Positions 1 to 7,020 of a stretch of 13,075 bases of DNA are shown here, piece after piece (the first letter of the stretch is position 1; every line of letters starts with the position of its first letter). Made by a program: the position numbers and the translations under genes. Under the pieces are notes generated by a model. The model was not told where the DNA came from. It made no database searches and saw only the letters and a program-made list of their open reading frames with translations. This stretch comes from Pirellulaceae bacterium (lineage in GTDB: Bacteria > Planctomycetota > Planctomycetia > Pirellulales > Pirellulaceae), in the NCBI GenBank assembly GCA_022448645.1, contig JAKVBZ010000117.1, positions 1 through 13,075 of the forward strand. The letters are read 5' to 3'.

Positions 1-38
1 CCGTCGATTTCGGCGAATTTAAAGAGCCTGGCACCTAA
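1..38 (+). CDS. 3' end of an upstream gene (partial, tentative)
   Basis: The third forward frame is open from the left edge and ends at a TAA at 36-38, giving the tail VDFGEFKEPGT. The first frame is also open and ends at a TGA at 43-45 that overlaps the next start as GTGA, so either could be the true end of the preceding gene. The acidic/aromatic composition of the third frame looks more like real protein. Too little is visible to name a function. If either reading is right, the hydrolase at 42 follows almost without a gap and is probably co-transcribed with the gene to the left. Confidence 0.3.
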   Translation, partial: VDFGEFKEPGT

Positions 39-41
39 GGT

Positions 42-1064
42 GTGAGCACGTTCATACGTTATATCCTGTCGTTCCTGATGGCGGTAATTGCCATCCGGTG
101 TGGTTGCGCTATTACCTTGCACGCCGAAGGTGAGGTGACACATTCCGCTCAAGAAGAGAATCCTGGCAGGCAAGGAAGAAACTCGATCGTGTCCATGAAG
201 ACAATGGGAGGGCGACAGTTTTGGGGAGACGTTTCGTTTTTCCGCGGCTGGCGCATCCAACAAAACGTGTTTACCGGCCACTACCGGTTGCTGGATGAAA
301 AGGACCGACGTCACGCGATTGGATCACGCGAATTTTGCAAGGAGTCTTTGGAAAAGGCCAAGCGTGAACACAAGTTGCAATCGATGTCTGGAACCGCAGT
401 GGTATTAATTCATGGGATCATACGCTCGTCCAAGTCTTTTCATCAACTAAAACATCAGCTGCAACAAGCAGGTTACTTGGTGGTGGTGTTCGATTATCCA
501 AGCACCCGAGTCGATATCCAGAGGGCTGCTGGATACCTACATGAAACACTCGAATCCCTGGACGGAATCGATACGATTCATTTGGTTGTTCACAGCATGG
601 GAGGCTTGGTGGTGCGAGCCTTTTTGGCAGAGCACGAAGATCGACGGATCGAGCGTATGGTCATGATGGGAGTCCCCAATGTGGGCGCACAGCTGGCCGA
701 TCAACTCAAGCACCGCTGGCTGTACAAGACAGTATTTGGACCGGCGGGACAGCAATTGGGAAAGGATCCCGAAGGATGGATTGCCCAGTTGCCAATTCCT
801 GACTTTGAGTTTGCGATCATTGCCGGTGGTCGAGGACCGAATTCGAACGGTTTCAATCCTATTCTAGAAGGTGACGATGACGGAACTGTCACCGTGGAAA
901 GTACACGCTTGCCAGGAGCCACCGATTTCATACTGGTCGGATGCCCGCATTCGTTTCTGATGGCTCATGAAGATGCAACAGCGGCGACGATTCGTTTTTT
1001 ACAGTCAGGCGCTTTCAGGTCAGGCGGCGCACGGGAGCCAATTCGAGCCCCGCTTGGGAAATAG
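42..1064 (+). CDS. Secreted alpha/beta-hydrolase, lipase/esterase-like
   Basis: Predicted 340-residue hydrolase of the alpha/beta fold, close in style to bacterial triacylglycerol lipases and PGAP1-like esterases. The GTG start at 42 is chosen because it gives an N-terminal signal peptide: Arg6, then a hydrophobic stretch to about residue 28 ending LHA-EG. The fold begins near residue 118 with VVLIHG (oxyanion-hole HG at 124-125). The nucleophile elbow is VVHSMGG with Ser185, where His replaces the first Gly of the usual GxSxG. The likely acid is among Asp278-280 in EGDDDGTV, and the likely catalytic His is His303 in CPHSF. Residues 30-110 have no recognised domain. It lies on the opposite strand to the following sugar-acid operon and is probably part of a unit entering from the left. 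The substrate cannot be read from the sequence; a secreted or periplasmic ester hydrolase is the safest description. Confidence 0.85.
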   Translation: MSTFIRYILSFLMAVIAIRCGCAITLHAEGEVTHSAQEENPGRQGRNSIVSMKTMGGRQFWGDVSFFRGWRIQQNVFTGHYRLLDEKDRRHAIGSREFCKESLEKAKREHKLQSMSGTAVVLIHGIIRSSKSFHQLKHQLQQAGYLVVVFDYPSTRVDIQRAAGYLHETLESLDGIDTIHLVVHSMGGLVVRAFLAEHEDRRIERMVMMGVPNVGAQLADQLKHRWLYKTVFGPAGQQLGKDPEGWIAQLPIPDFEFAIIAGGRGPNSNGFNPILEGDDDGTVTVESTRLPGATDFILVGCPHSFLMAHEDATAATIRFLQSGAFRSGGAREPIRAPLGK

Positions 1065-1072
1065 CAGGGCTG

Positions 1073-1102
1073 CGCGTGAGCTAACGGTGCTAGCCGCAAG
1101 CG
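1073..1102. repeat. Imperfect hairpin, possible REP-like element or terminator
   Basis: Paired arms CGC (1073-1075) with GCG (1100-1102), and GCTA (1080-1083) with TAGC (1091-1094), flank the loop ACGGTGC, with an internal bulge. It starts 9 nt after the hydrolase stop. No T-run follows, so an intrinsic terminator is doubtful. The wording (GCTA, CGGTGCTA, CCGCAAGCG) resembles the small palindromic elements often scattered between planctomycete genes. That resemblance is from memory, not from a search. Confidence 0.3.
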
Positions 1103-1320
1103 TTGTGTCTGTTTGAGAGATCAGCGTTCAGGGTTTTTATACGTCCGCCAGCTAACAGCGAGCACCCGCAACAAGGATCAAACAATCATGATCCTGTATC
1201 CAGCAATGAACATCAGGAGACTGTTGGCCAGACTGAGCCATGGCTTTCCTTGTCGGAACTTCAGTGACTTTTCTCCATTCAAGTTTTCAGCCCTGGTGAT
1301 TTTTAGTTGGAGGTATTTGC

Positions 1321-1358
1321 GCTGTTCCAGCAACAGCCGGTGCGACATTGGTCCGGCT
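1321..1358 (-). terminator. Overlapping hairpins downstream of kdgK, weak terminator candidate
   Basis: GCTGTT (1321-1326) pairs with AACAGC (1332-1337). Alternatively AGCCGG (1335-1340) pairs with CCGGCT (1353-1358). The two stems share bases and exclude each other. They lie 18-55 nt past the kdgK stop in its direction of transcription. No U-tract follows either stem, so Rho-independent termination is uncertain. Confidence 0.25.
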
Positions 1359-1375
1359 TGTGCGAAAAAATGAAC

Positions 1376-2470
1376 CTAGCGCAAAACTCGACCAGTGCCG
1401 GAGCCATGCATCAAAGCTTCAACTTCTGAACGGGTCGCATAGTTGAAGTCACCGGGAACGGAGTGAGCCAGACAAGACGAAGCGGTTGCGAAAGCGACGA
1501 CATCGGCTGGATCATCTAATCCGGGGGTGCACGAAGCAAAAATCAGGCCTGCAGCGAACGAATCTCCAGCTCCCACTCGGTCGACAATGTCCGTGATTTC
1601 GTAAGGAGTATATGTACCGTTTGTCAGCGGAGCGAAATGGGGCTGATCGTGGGCAACGTCGAACAACATGGCGCCCCAGCGATTGTGCGACGCAGAAATG
1701 CTTTCACGTAACGTGATGGCAATTCGTGAGACTTGAGGAAACTGGCGGACAATTTCGCGCGCCACTGTGGGATATTTGTCGATTTCCAACTTGCCAGATT
1801 CGATATCCGACTTGCCAGCGTGAATATCCAGCACTACCGCTGCATCTTCTTCGTTAGCGATCACGACATCGACGTGAGGCAATAATTCTCGCATGGTTTG
1901 TTGAGCCAAATTGACAGGTTCGACTTCAGGTTTCCAACGCCACAGCTTTTTGCGGAAATTCAGGTCACACGAAACCGTTAGCCCGTGTTGCTTTGCCGTT
2001 TGGACTGCATCGATGGTGGCTTGTGCGGCAGTGGCAGATACGGCAGGTGTAATTCCCGTTACGTGAAACCAATTGGCATCGGCAAAAGCTGCCGGCCAGT
2101 CGTAGACCTCTGCCGGGGTCATGCCGATGGTGGATCCATCACGGTCGTAAACGATTTGACTGGGACGCTGGTTGACACCTCCTTCGATAAAATACATTCC
2201 GAGACGCCCTTCGTCGCGACGTATCGCATGACGTGTGTCAACTCCCAGCTTGTTGAGTGATTGCAGGCAACAGGCGGTGATAGCATGTTCCGGCAGAGCC
2301 GTCACGAATCGCGCAACACCGCCAAGTTGGCAAACAGATACGGCCACGTTGGCTTCGGCGCCAGCGAACATCATTTCAACTTCGCCAGGCATCGATTGTG
2401 CAAAACGGCGGGATGCCACGGTATTGATCCGCCCCATGATTTCACCAAAGCTAACTATAATCCCTGGCAC
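1376..2470 (-). CDS. kdgK: 2-keto-3-deoxygluconate kinase (PfkB/ribokinase family)
   Basis: Cytoplasmic sugar-acid kinase that phosphorylates 2-keto-3-deoxygluconate to KDPG using ATP. The start is set at the GTG at 2470: AAGGAG lies 9 nt upstream, whereas the TTG at 2479 directly abuts that Shine-Dalgarno. The resulting 364-residue protein begins MPGIIVSFGEIMGRI, typical of the family. Visible PfkB features are the N-terminal substrate-side GAEANVAVSVCQLG (from residue 37) and DLNFRKKLW (169-177), a stretch characteristic of KDG kinases. The C-terminal signature is DRVGAGDSFAAG, with Gly300-Ala-Gly-Asp303 as the anion hole and catalytic base. It follows eda by 41 nt on the same strand and is almost certainly co-transcribed; its product KDPG is the substrate of Eda. 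At about 364 residues it is slightly longer than many relatives, with the extra length spread through the middle. A related sugar kinase specificity (for example KDGal) cannot be excluded. Confidence 0.9.
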   Translation of the reverse strand: MPGIIVSFGEIMGRINTVASRRFAQSMPGEVEMMFAGAEANVAVSVCQLGGVARFVTALPEHAITACCLQSLNKLGVDTRHAIRRDEGRLGMYFIEGGVNQRPSQIVYDRDGSTIGMTPAEVYDWPAAFADANWFHVTGITPAVSATAAQATIDAVQTAKQHGLTVSCDLNFRKKLWRWKPEVEPVNLAQQTMRELLPHVDVVIANEEDAAVVLDIHAGKSDIESGKLEIDKYPTVAREIVRQFPQVSRIAITLRESISASHNRWGAMLFDVAHDQPHFAPLTNGTYTPYEITDIVDRVGAGDSFAAGLIFASCTPGLDDPADVVAFATASSCLAHSVPGDFNYATRSEVEALMHGSGTGRVLR

Positions 2471-2511
2471 GATGATCAACTCCTTAAGTTTGTCTTTCAG
2501 CGGATAATTTT

Positions 2512-3168
2512 CTAACTACTCCGTGCAGATCCCACAAGTTCCCGAACTTGACTAGCGTTTTGAGTAATTCCGCTCCAGTCCTGATCACGAATTTGTTTCC
2601 GCGAAGCGATGAAGGATCCTCCAATGGCGGCGATCAATGGATGAGCTAAATAGTCGCTGGCGTTGGCCGGCTTGATACCACCCAAAGGAATGTAACGGAC
2701 ACCCAAATGGTTGTAAGGAGCTGCTACGGAATCGAGATAGGCGAGTCCCCCCGAGGGTTCAGCCGGAAAGAATTTCAACAGTCGGCAGCCCAATTCGAGT
2801 GCCGCTTCGATGTCGGACGGTGTGACCACTCCAGGTGCGAACGACAAACCGAGACGTACGGCTTCTTGAACCACGTTACGATTCAAACCAGGTGCAACAC
2901 CAAAGGCGGCTCCAGCGTCCAGAGCCTGTTGGACTTGGAGAGGTGTGAGGATCGTTCCCACACCGGCCGTCATTTCTGGCACTTTGGTGTGGATTTCGTG
3001 TAACGCTTCAAGTGCAGCCGGAGTGCGTAGCGTCAATTCCATGCAACTTACACCGCCATGGAGCAGAGCCCGTGCTAAAGGTGGGCCACTTGCCGCGTCA
3101 TCAATCGTGAGGACAGCCACGGCACCAGCGTTAGTTATTTGTTCTTGTAGCGATGCTTCGAATGTCAT
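2512..3168 (-). CDS. eda: 2-keto-3-deoxy-6-phosphogluconate aldolase (KDPG/KHG aldolase)
   Basis: Class I aldolase that cleaves KDPG to pyruvate and glyceraldehyde-3-phosphate, the last step of the Entner-Doudoroff and hexuronate routes. The 218-residue length matches the family. Visible hallmarks are ELTLRTP with catalytic Glu44, AGVGTILTP (68-76), FGVAPGLN (89-96), and LKFFPAE with the Schiff-base Lys132. The phosphate-binding end follows as PLGGIKPAN (161-169) and IGGSFIA (182-188). It is the first gene of the eda-kdgK operon. A possible ribosome-binding GAGGG sits about 8 nt before the ATG at 3168. With KdgK next, the pair handles KDG coming from uronic-acid-containing polysaccharides such as pectin, alginate or ulvan. 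The exact source sugar is not shown here, as no lyase or transporter gene is in the window. Confidence 0.95.
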   Translation of the reverse strand: MTFEASLQEQITNAGAVAVLTIDDAASGPPLARALLHGGVSCMELTLRTPAALEALHEIHTKVPEMTAGVGTILTPLQVQQALDAGAAFGVAPGLNRNVVQEAVRLGLSFAPGVVTPSDIEAALELGCRLLKFFPAEPSGGLAYLDSVAAPYNHLGVRYIPLGGIKPANASDYLAHPLIAAIGGSFIASRKQIRDQDWSGITQNASQVRELVGSARSS

Positions 3169-3216
3169 CGGTCAGACCCTCAATCGAGATACCAAGCTGA
3201 AACTCGAGAAGTTGAG

Positions 3217-3239
3217 AGTATACCAAATCGCGACGCGAT
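3217..3239 (-). promoter_or_regulatory. Candidate eda-kdgK promoter with embedded 13-bp operator-like palindrome
   Basis: A TATACT -10 hexamer lies at 3222-3217 on the minus strand, which would give a leader of about 42 nt before the eda ATG. Immediately upstream, 3227-3239 holds a perfect inverted repeat, ATCGCG-A-CGCGAT, in the -35/-10 spacer, where a bound repressor would block polymerase. No good -35 hexamer is visible (TTTCAT is a poor match). The palindrome is a sequence fact; its operator role and the identity of any regulator are inference. Confidence 0.4.
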
Positions 3240-3252
3240 GAAAGGACCTAGC

Positions 3253-3270
3253 AGCGGTTTCAAAACCGTT
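3253..3270. repeat. Hairpin in the spacer between the DUF11 gene and eda
   Basis: CGGTTT (3255-3260) and AAACCG (3263-3268) pair perfectly around a 2-nt loop. A G-T wobble and an A-T pair extend the stem to 8 bp. It is 150 nt past the DUF11 gene stop and has no U-run on either side. The neighbouring bases 3271-3345 (GTAGCGG, CCTCCGG, GAGCCGGGTGGCTTGCGC) look like a degenerate intergenic palindromic element. Apart from this and the eda promoter, the 3169-3417 spacer holds nothing recognised. Confidence 0.3.
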
Positions 3271-3417
3271 CTAAGTAGCGGAATGGTGCGAGGCCTCCGG
3301 CATTCGACGGTAGCACTTTGTAAGAGCCGGGTGGCTTGCGCTATCCCATTACATGGCCAGACACAAACGATGCTGAAATAAATTGTGTTTCGAGTTCCTG
3401 CAACGTTTCACGAAGGG

Positions 3418-6387
3418 CTAGTTGCCATACACCACGAATCGTCGTTTCGAGAATGACATAGCGGCCAATTCGGCAAAGTCGTTGTCGGTGGCATCAATAC
3501 CGGCCGGCAGGACGATACCAGAGAAGTAATCATCCAGAACGGTTAGTTGGCCGAAATCACCCAATTGTGCCAGCGCGACCGGGCCTAAGGTGTCTTTGCC
3601 GTCATGATATTGCGTTGGCTGCTCTTCTTTCAATGTGTAGGTGCCAGCGACCAAATTCTCGAACATATAATCTCCGTTGGAGTTCGTTTTGGTTTCCAGT
3701 TTGACGTTCTTGCCGAGAATATTGTGGCCGGTCAAAAGTATAGTGACCCCGGGAATGGGCGGGTCGTTAGCATCTTGGATACCATCCTGATCGCCAGGCC
3801 CGGAATCTAAAAAGACAGTGCCCGAAATACTGGACAACAGCATTTCTACTTGCGTGGTTTCGATATCCGAATTGTTTGTCAGATTCGTTTCTTCTTCTTG
3901 TGCTTCTACTTCGGTTCGGTTTTCAATCGTTCCTGATGCCGATTGTCGGATACTGGTTTCGATGACGATGGTCGCAGATGCACCAACATTCAGGTTACCC
4001 AAATTAGCTGTCAAGTGGCCAGCACTGTGCGACGCACTGCCTTGCGACATCGACACAGATTGAAACAAAACTTCCTCTGGAAGACTATCGCGTACTACCA
4101 CTCTCGTCGCAGCGGACGGGCCATGATTAGTAACGTTCAGTATGTAGGTCAGGTCATCTCCAGAGATGACTGGGTCTTGTGAATCGCTCTTCACAATGGA
4201 CAGATCAACTTGCGGGCGAATTTGTGTGACTTCTTCATCTTCATTGTTCGTCAGATTGGTTTCGGTTTCATTACCATTGACACGAGCGACGTTCACTAGT
4301 GTTCCACGCGCTGTGGGTAATACCGTAGCTAGAATGTCAATCGTTGCAGTTTGGCCGGAATCCAGGTCGCCTAGTGTCGTGGTGACCACAGATCCACTGG
4401 CACTGGTAGTCCCTTGACTGCTAATCACAGATTCAAAGTTCAATCCGTCAGGTAGATGGTCCGTAACAACCACTCCGGTAGCATCCAAAAGCCCGTTGTT
4501 GGTGACCACGAGCGTATAAGCCAGTTTTTCACCGGCAGTCACGGGATCGGGGGCGTCCGATTTGTTGATTTCCAGGTCGATGACAGGATGGACGACCGTT
4601 TGTTCCTCGCAGAAGTTGTTTTGCAGATTGACATCTTCTTCGTTTGACGACACGGCGGCGGTATTGATCAGGGTACCAATGGTCGCTGCGTCGACATCGG
4701 CCAGGATGTCAATTGTGGCCGTTTCGCCGGCGGTGAGGTTTTGTAATCGAGCCGTAACCTGATTGCCGTTGGCCGACACGACACCTTGACTTGACGTTGC
4801 CGAGCGGAAGGTGACTCCCGTGGGCAAGGTATCGACGACCATCACGCCGGTAGCATCGGATGGGCCGTTGTTGACGACGACAACGATCCAGGCAATGGTT
4901 CCTCCTGCAGTTGTGGGATCAGGCTCGTCAGATTTGAAGATGGCTAAATCGACTTGGGGTACGACCTTAGTTGGCTCTTCTGGGTTGTTGTTTTCCAAGT
5001 TCGGGTCATGTTCATTTCCCGTCATCATGGCCATGTTAACCACGGTGCCGTCGATGCTGGCATCGACGGTAACCGTCAACGTAATCTCAACGGTTTCGTC
5101 GACATCCAAGTTGCCGATTTCGGCAACCACAGTTCCACCTTCATGACGGATGGAACCTTTACTGAGCGTCGCCGATTCGAATGAGACGCTCGGTGGCAGC
5201 GCGTCCGTCACGGTCACACCACTGGCTGGCCAAGGGCCGTGGTTACGTGCCACCAGCGTGTACACCAGCTCCTCACCGGCGGCTACGGGGTCTGACAGGT
5301 CACTTTTTGTTAATTCCAGATCGGTCAAAGGCAAACTTGCTAAGTCTTGCCGTATCTGAATGGGACCTATGACGCTGAACAGCGCTATCTGGCCGTCTAC
5401 GGAATTTTTACCGACGATCGCCAATTCGATCGCCCCCACGTCCGTGAAGTCAGCCCCGCTCTTACCCGCGACGGGTTGGAATTTGTCGAACGGTACCAAT
5501 ACTTCTAAGGTAGCCGGGCCTCCTGAATTGGGAACCAATACGGTCGCTTCCGAGGCGCGATGGGCATCGGAATGAACCCGGACCGTGACAGCTCCGTCGT
5601 CTTGATCTGAACCAATCGTCAAGACAAATGCCGTATGGTCTCCGTTCTCAGTGAGATCAAGATGGTCCAGACCTGTGGGGTTCATGGCCGCTGCGGTGGC
5701 GTCGATACCGTCCCAGGATACAATACGGTTTCCTTGAACACCGGCAGTGGAATCATATTGCAGCAGTTGAGATCCGTACGGATTGGCGCGAAGTTCAAGA
5801 GCGCCCAAGCCATTGGTCAGTTCTACAAACATGTCTCGTTGGCCACCGAACGTCGTGGAAATAGATTCAACAACGTCTGCCGTTCTAGGCCCGTTCGAAG
5901 ATGCAAAGGCGACTTTAGTTCCTTTGTCAAAATTATCGATGGGAAAACCGAGAGCTCCGACTGTGTCCGCTGCGGTGACGACGATCTCGTGAACTTGCTG
6001 GTGCCAAGGTTTGGTGACGCGCCCATTGTCTACTTGTTCTGCGAAGTAGACTCCAGGAGACACTTTGTTAAAGCGATAGTTGCCGGCATTGTCCGTTGTG
6101 GTGCTCTGCAGCAACGTATCTGAAGAATCAAACATGCCATCGCCGTTGTCCGCGTGCAGTCGGAGTGTGGCATTGGCCAAAGGAATATCGTCGGCCGTGA
6201 TGCCATCATTAGTCAGATCGATGAACGATTGGCCGATGATGGAGGGTAGTAAATCGCCCGTCAACAGGTCGCGACGCTCCAGGGTTTCGAAAGACCTTTG
6301 TGATGATAGCTGGAACGCTTGGTGACAACGCTGTTTGGTCTCACGGGGACAAATGACAGCGAAAAAAGATCCGGCCAGTGAATTCAT
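3418..6387 (-). CDS. Large exported surface protein with SdrD-B-like and four DUF11 repeats
   Basis: A 989-residue protein. The ATG at 6387 is preferred over the GTG at 6393 because AGG lies 8 nt upstream. The N terminus carries FETLERRDLLTG (33-44), matching the LExR-x-LL type of signature found near the start of very large exported planctomycete proteins. Then come: an SdrD-B-like beta-sandwich (about 48-119, IIGQSFIDLTNDG to AGNYRFNKVSPGVY); an unassigned beta-rich stretch (about 153-350); four DUF11 repeats beginning near Asp356, Asp480, Asp604 and Asp728; and a second SdrD-B-like domain (about 853-973, SISGTVFLDSGPGDQDG, SNGDYMFENLVAGTYTL). The tail ends DNDFAELAAMSFSKRRF, with a short basic/aromatic end that might act in sorting. 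There is no catalytic motif. The role is probably structural or adhesive at the cell surface. It is the only gene in its unit, 249 bp from eda. Function beyond the architecture is not known. Confidence 0.85.
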   Translation of the reverse strand: MNSLAGSFFAVICPRETKQRCHQAFQLSSQRSFETLERRDLLTGDLLPSIIGQSFIDLTNDGITADDIPLANATLRLHADNGDGMFDSSDTLLQSTTTDNAGNYRFNKVSPGVYFAEQVDNGRVTKPWHQQVHEIVVTAADTVGALGFPIDNFDKGTKVAFASSNGPRTADVVESISTTFGGQRDMFVELTNGLGALELRANPYGSQLLQYDSTAGVQGNRIVSWDGIDATAAAMNPTGLDHLDLTENGDHTAFVLTIGSDQDDGAVTVRVHSDAHRASEATVLVPNSGGPATLEVLVPFDKFQPVAGKSGADFTDVGAIELAIVGKNSVDGQIALFSVIGPIQIRQDLASLPLTDLELTKSDLSDPVAAGEELVYTLVARNHGPWPASGVTVTDALPPSVSFESATLSKGSIRHEGGTVVAEIGNLDVDETVEITLTVTVDASIDGTVVNMAMMTGNEHDPNLENNNPEEPTKVVPQVDLAIFKSDEPDPTTAGGTIAWIVVVVNNGPSDATGVMVVDTLPTGVTFRSATSSQGVVSANGNQVTARLQNLTAGETATIDILADVDAATIGTLINTAAVSSNEEDVNLQNNFCEEQTVVHPVIDLEINKSDAPDPVTAGEKLAYTLVVTNNGLLDATGVVVTDHLPDGLNFESVISSQGTTSASGSVVTTTLGDLDSGQTATIDILATVLPTARGTLVNVARVNGNETETNLTNNEDEEVTQIRPQVDLSIVKSDSQDPVISGDDLTYILNVTNHGPSAATRVVVRDSLPEEVLFQSVSMSQGSASHSAGHLTANLGNLNVGASATIVIETSIRQSASGTIENRTEVEAQEEETNLTNNSDIETTQVEMLLSSISGTVFLDSGPGDQDGIQDANDPPIPGVTILLTGHNILGKNVKLETKTNSNGDYMFENLVAGTYTLKEEQPTQYHDGKDTLGPVALAQLGDFGQLTVLDDYFSGIVLPAGIDATDNDFAELAAMSFSKRRFVVYGN

Positions 6388-6786
6388 CGTCACTACCTAT
6401 GCTGAAAATGCGGAAGGCGCGGCTGACACGATATGTTTATCGGCTTGCGCGACTTTGACACTTTGCCGGGAGCTAGGCTATTCACCAGAATTGCCAGCGA
6501 TAAGGATTGTGTTGCTGCTGTTTGGAGTCATAGATTGCCTCAGCGGATTTCTGAAACCCGAATGAGGACGTAATCGCTAGGATCTGCACAGCCCGAAAAG
6601 TTTAGCCAGTTCCACAAGAGATTGGATTCGATGAGTTTGCGGGTAACACCTTCACCGAATCTAGTTGCCCGCATCACGAAGCATAGGGAGGAACCGTGGG
6701 GCCAAATGACGGTGGCTCCGTCTTAGGGCATGTTTTTTGTTGAGGTACTCGTTTGTAGTTTGGCGTCGAGCATTGAGCTGTTGTTG
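6388..6786. other. Intergenic spacer, no gene seen
   Basis: About 400 bp separate the start of the DUF11 gene from the end of the small hypothetical gene, both on the minus strand. Short open frames here have no ribosome-binding site and no family resemblance. A weak imperfect hairpin around 6689-6719 (GGAACCG opposite CGGTGGCTCC) lies about 70 nt past the stop of the 77-residue gene and could help end its transcript. No tRNA-like cloverleaf or riboswitch is recognised. The promoter of the DUF11 gene should be in the left part but no convincing -35/-10 pair was found. Confidence 0.5.
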
Positions 6787-7020
6787 CTATGAGCTACCGT
6801 AAGGTTTTCGGGCGATGCCGGACTGTACTTCGTCGTCACTTTGAATGACATCATCTGTCTCGATAGCCAGTTGCGTTGCCTCTGAGATCGACCGGCTGAT
6901 CCAATGTGACTCTTCACCCTCCGGGACCCGACCGGCAGCAATATAGGCCGCATAAATACGGGATGCGGCATGGACAACGATGCCTTCGCTAGGTTGCAGC
7001 CTCAAGTGGGATTTATTCAT
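6787..7020 (-). CDS. Small conserved-looking hypothetical protein, 77 aa
   Basis: No named family was recognised. The protein begins MNKSHLRLQPSEGIVVHAASRIYAAYIAAGR. It looks like a helical, acidic, soluble protein: an Ala/Ile-rich helix (about 14-31), then GEESHWISRSISEATQLA, which reads as a second amphipathic helix, then an acidic tail rich in Asp and Glu. No signal peptide, Cys pair or metal motif is present. Its ATG overlaps the TGA of the preceding 328-residue frame as ATGA, so translational coupling is expected. The composition and coupled position argue that this frame, rather than the overlapping alternative at 6723-6977, is the coding one. Similar short proteins with a helix-turn-helix-of-residues pattern like HAASRIYAAYIAAGRVPEGEE are remembered from planctomycete genomes, but this was not checked. 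Confidence 0.6.
   Translation of the reverse strand: MNKSHLRLQPSEGIVVHAASRIYAAYIAAGRVPEGEESHWISRSISEATQLAIETDDVIQSDDEVQSGIARKPYGSS

Larger units (their letters stand above)
1065..1375. other. Intergenic spacer between convergent genes; no convincing gene
   Basis: The 311-bp gap lies between the ends of the hydrolase (+) and kdgK (-). The open frame at 1113-1373 (+) has no ribosome-binding site and a mixed, low-complexity composition, and is not accepted as a gene. The stretch contains an imperfect hairpin just after the hydrolase (1073-1102) and a second pair of mutually exclusive hairpins near the kdgK end (1321-1358). These are the only structured elements seen. Confidence 0.6.

Noticed and set aside
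1113..1373. 86-codon open frame (+)
   Set aside because: No ribosome-binding site, mixed composition without family features, and it lies between convergent genes.
2468..2479. TTG at 2479 as the kdgK start
   Set aside because: It directly abuts the AAGGAG ribosome-binding site with no spacer; the GTG at 2470 has a 9-nt spacer and matches family N-termini.
5635..6123. 162-codon plus-strand frame inside the DUF11 gene
   Set aside because: Antisense to an unmistakable 989-codon gene; no start signal or family features.
6723..6977. 84-codon minus-strand frame overlapping the 77-residue gene
   Set aside because: The alternative frame has coupled initiation and a more natural composition; both cannot be coding over this length.
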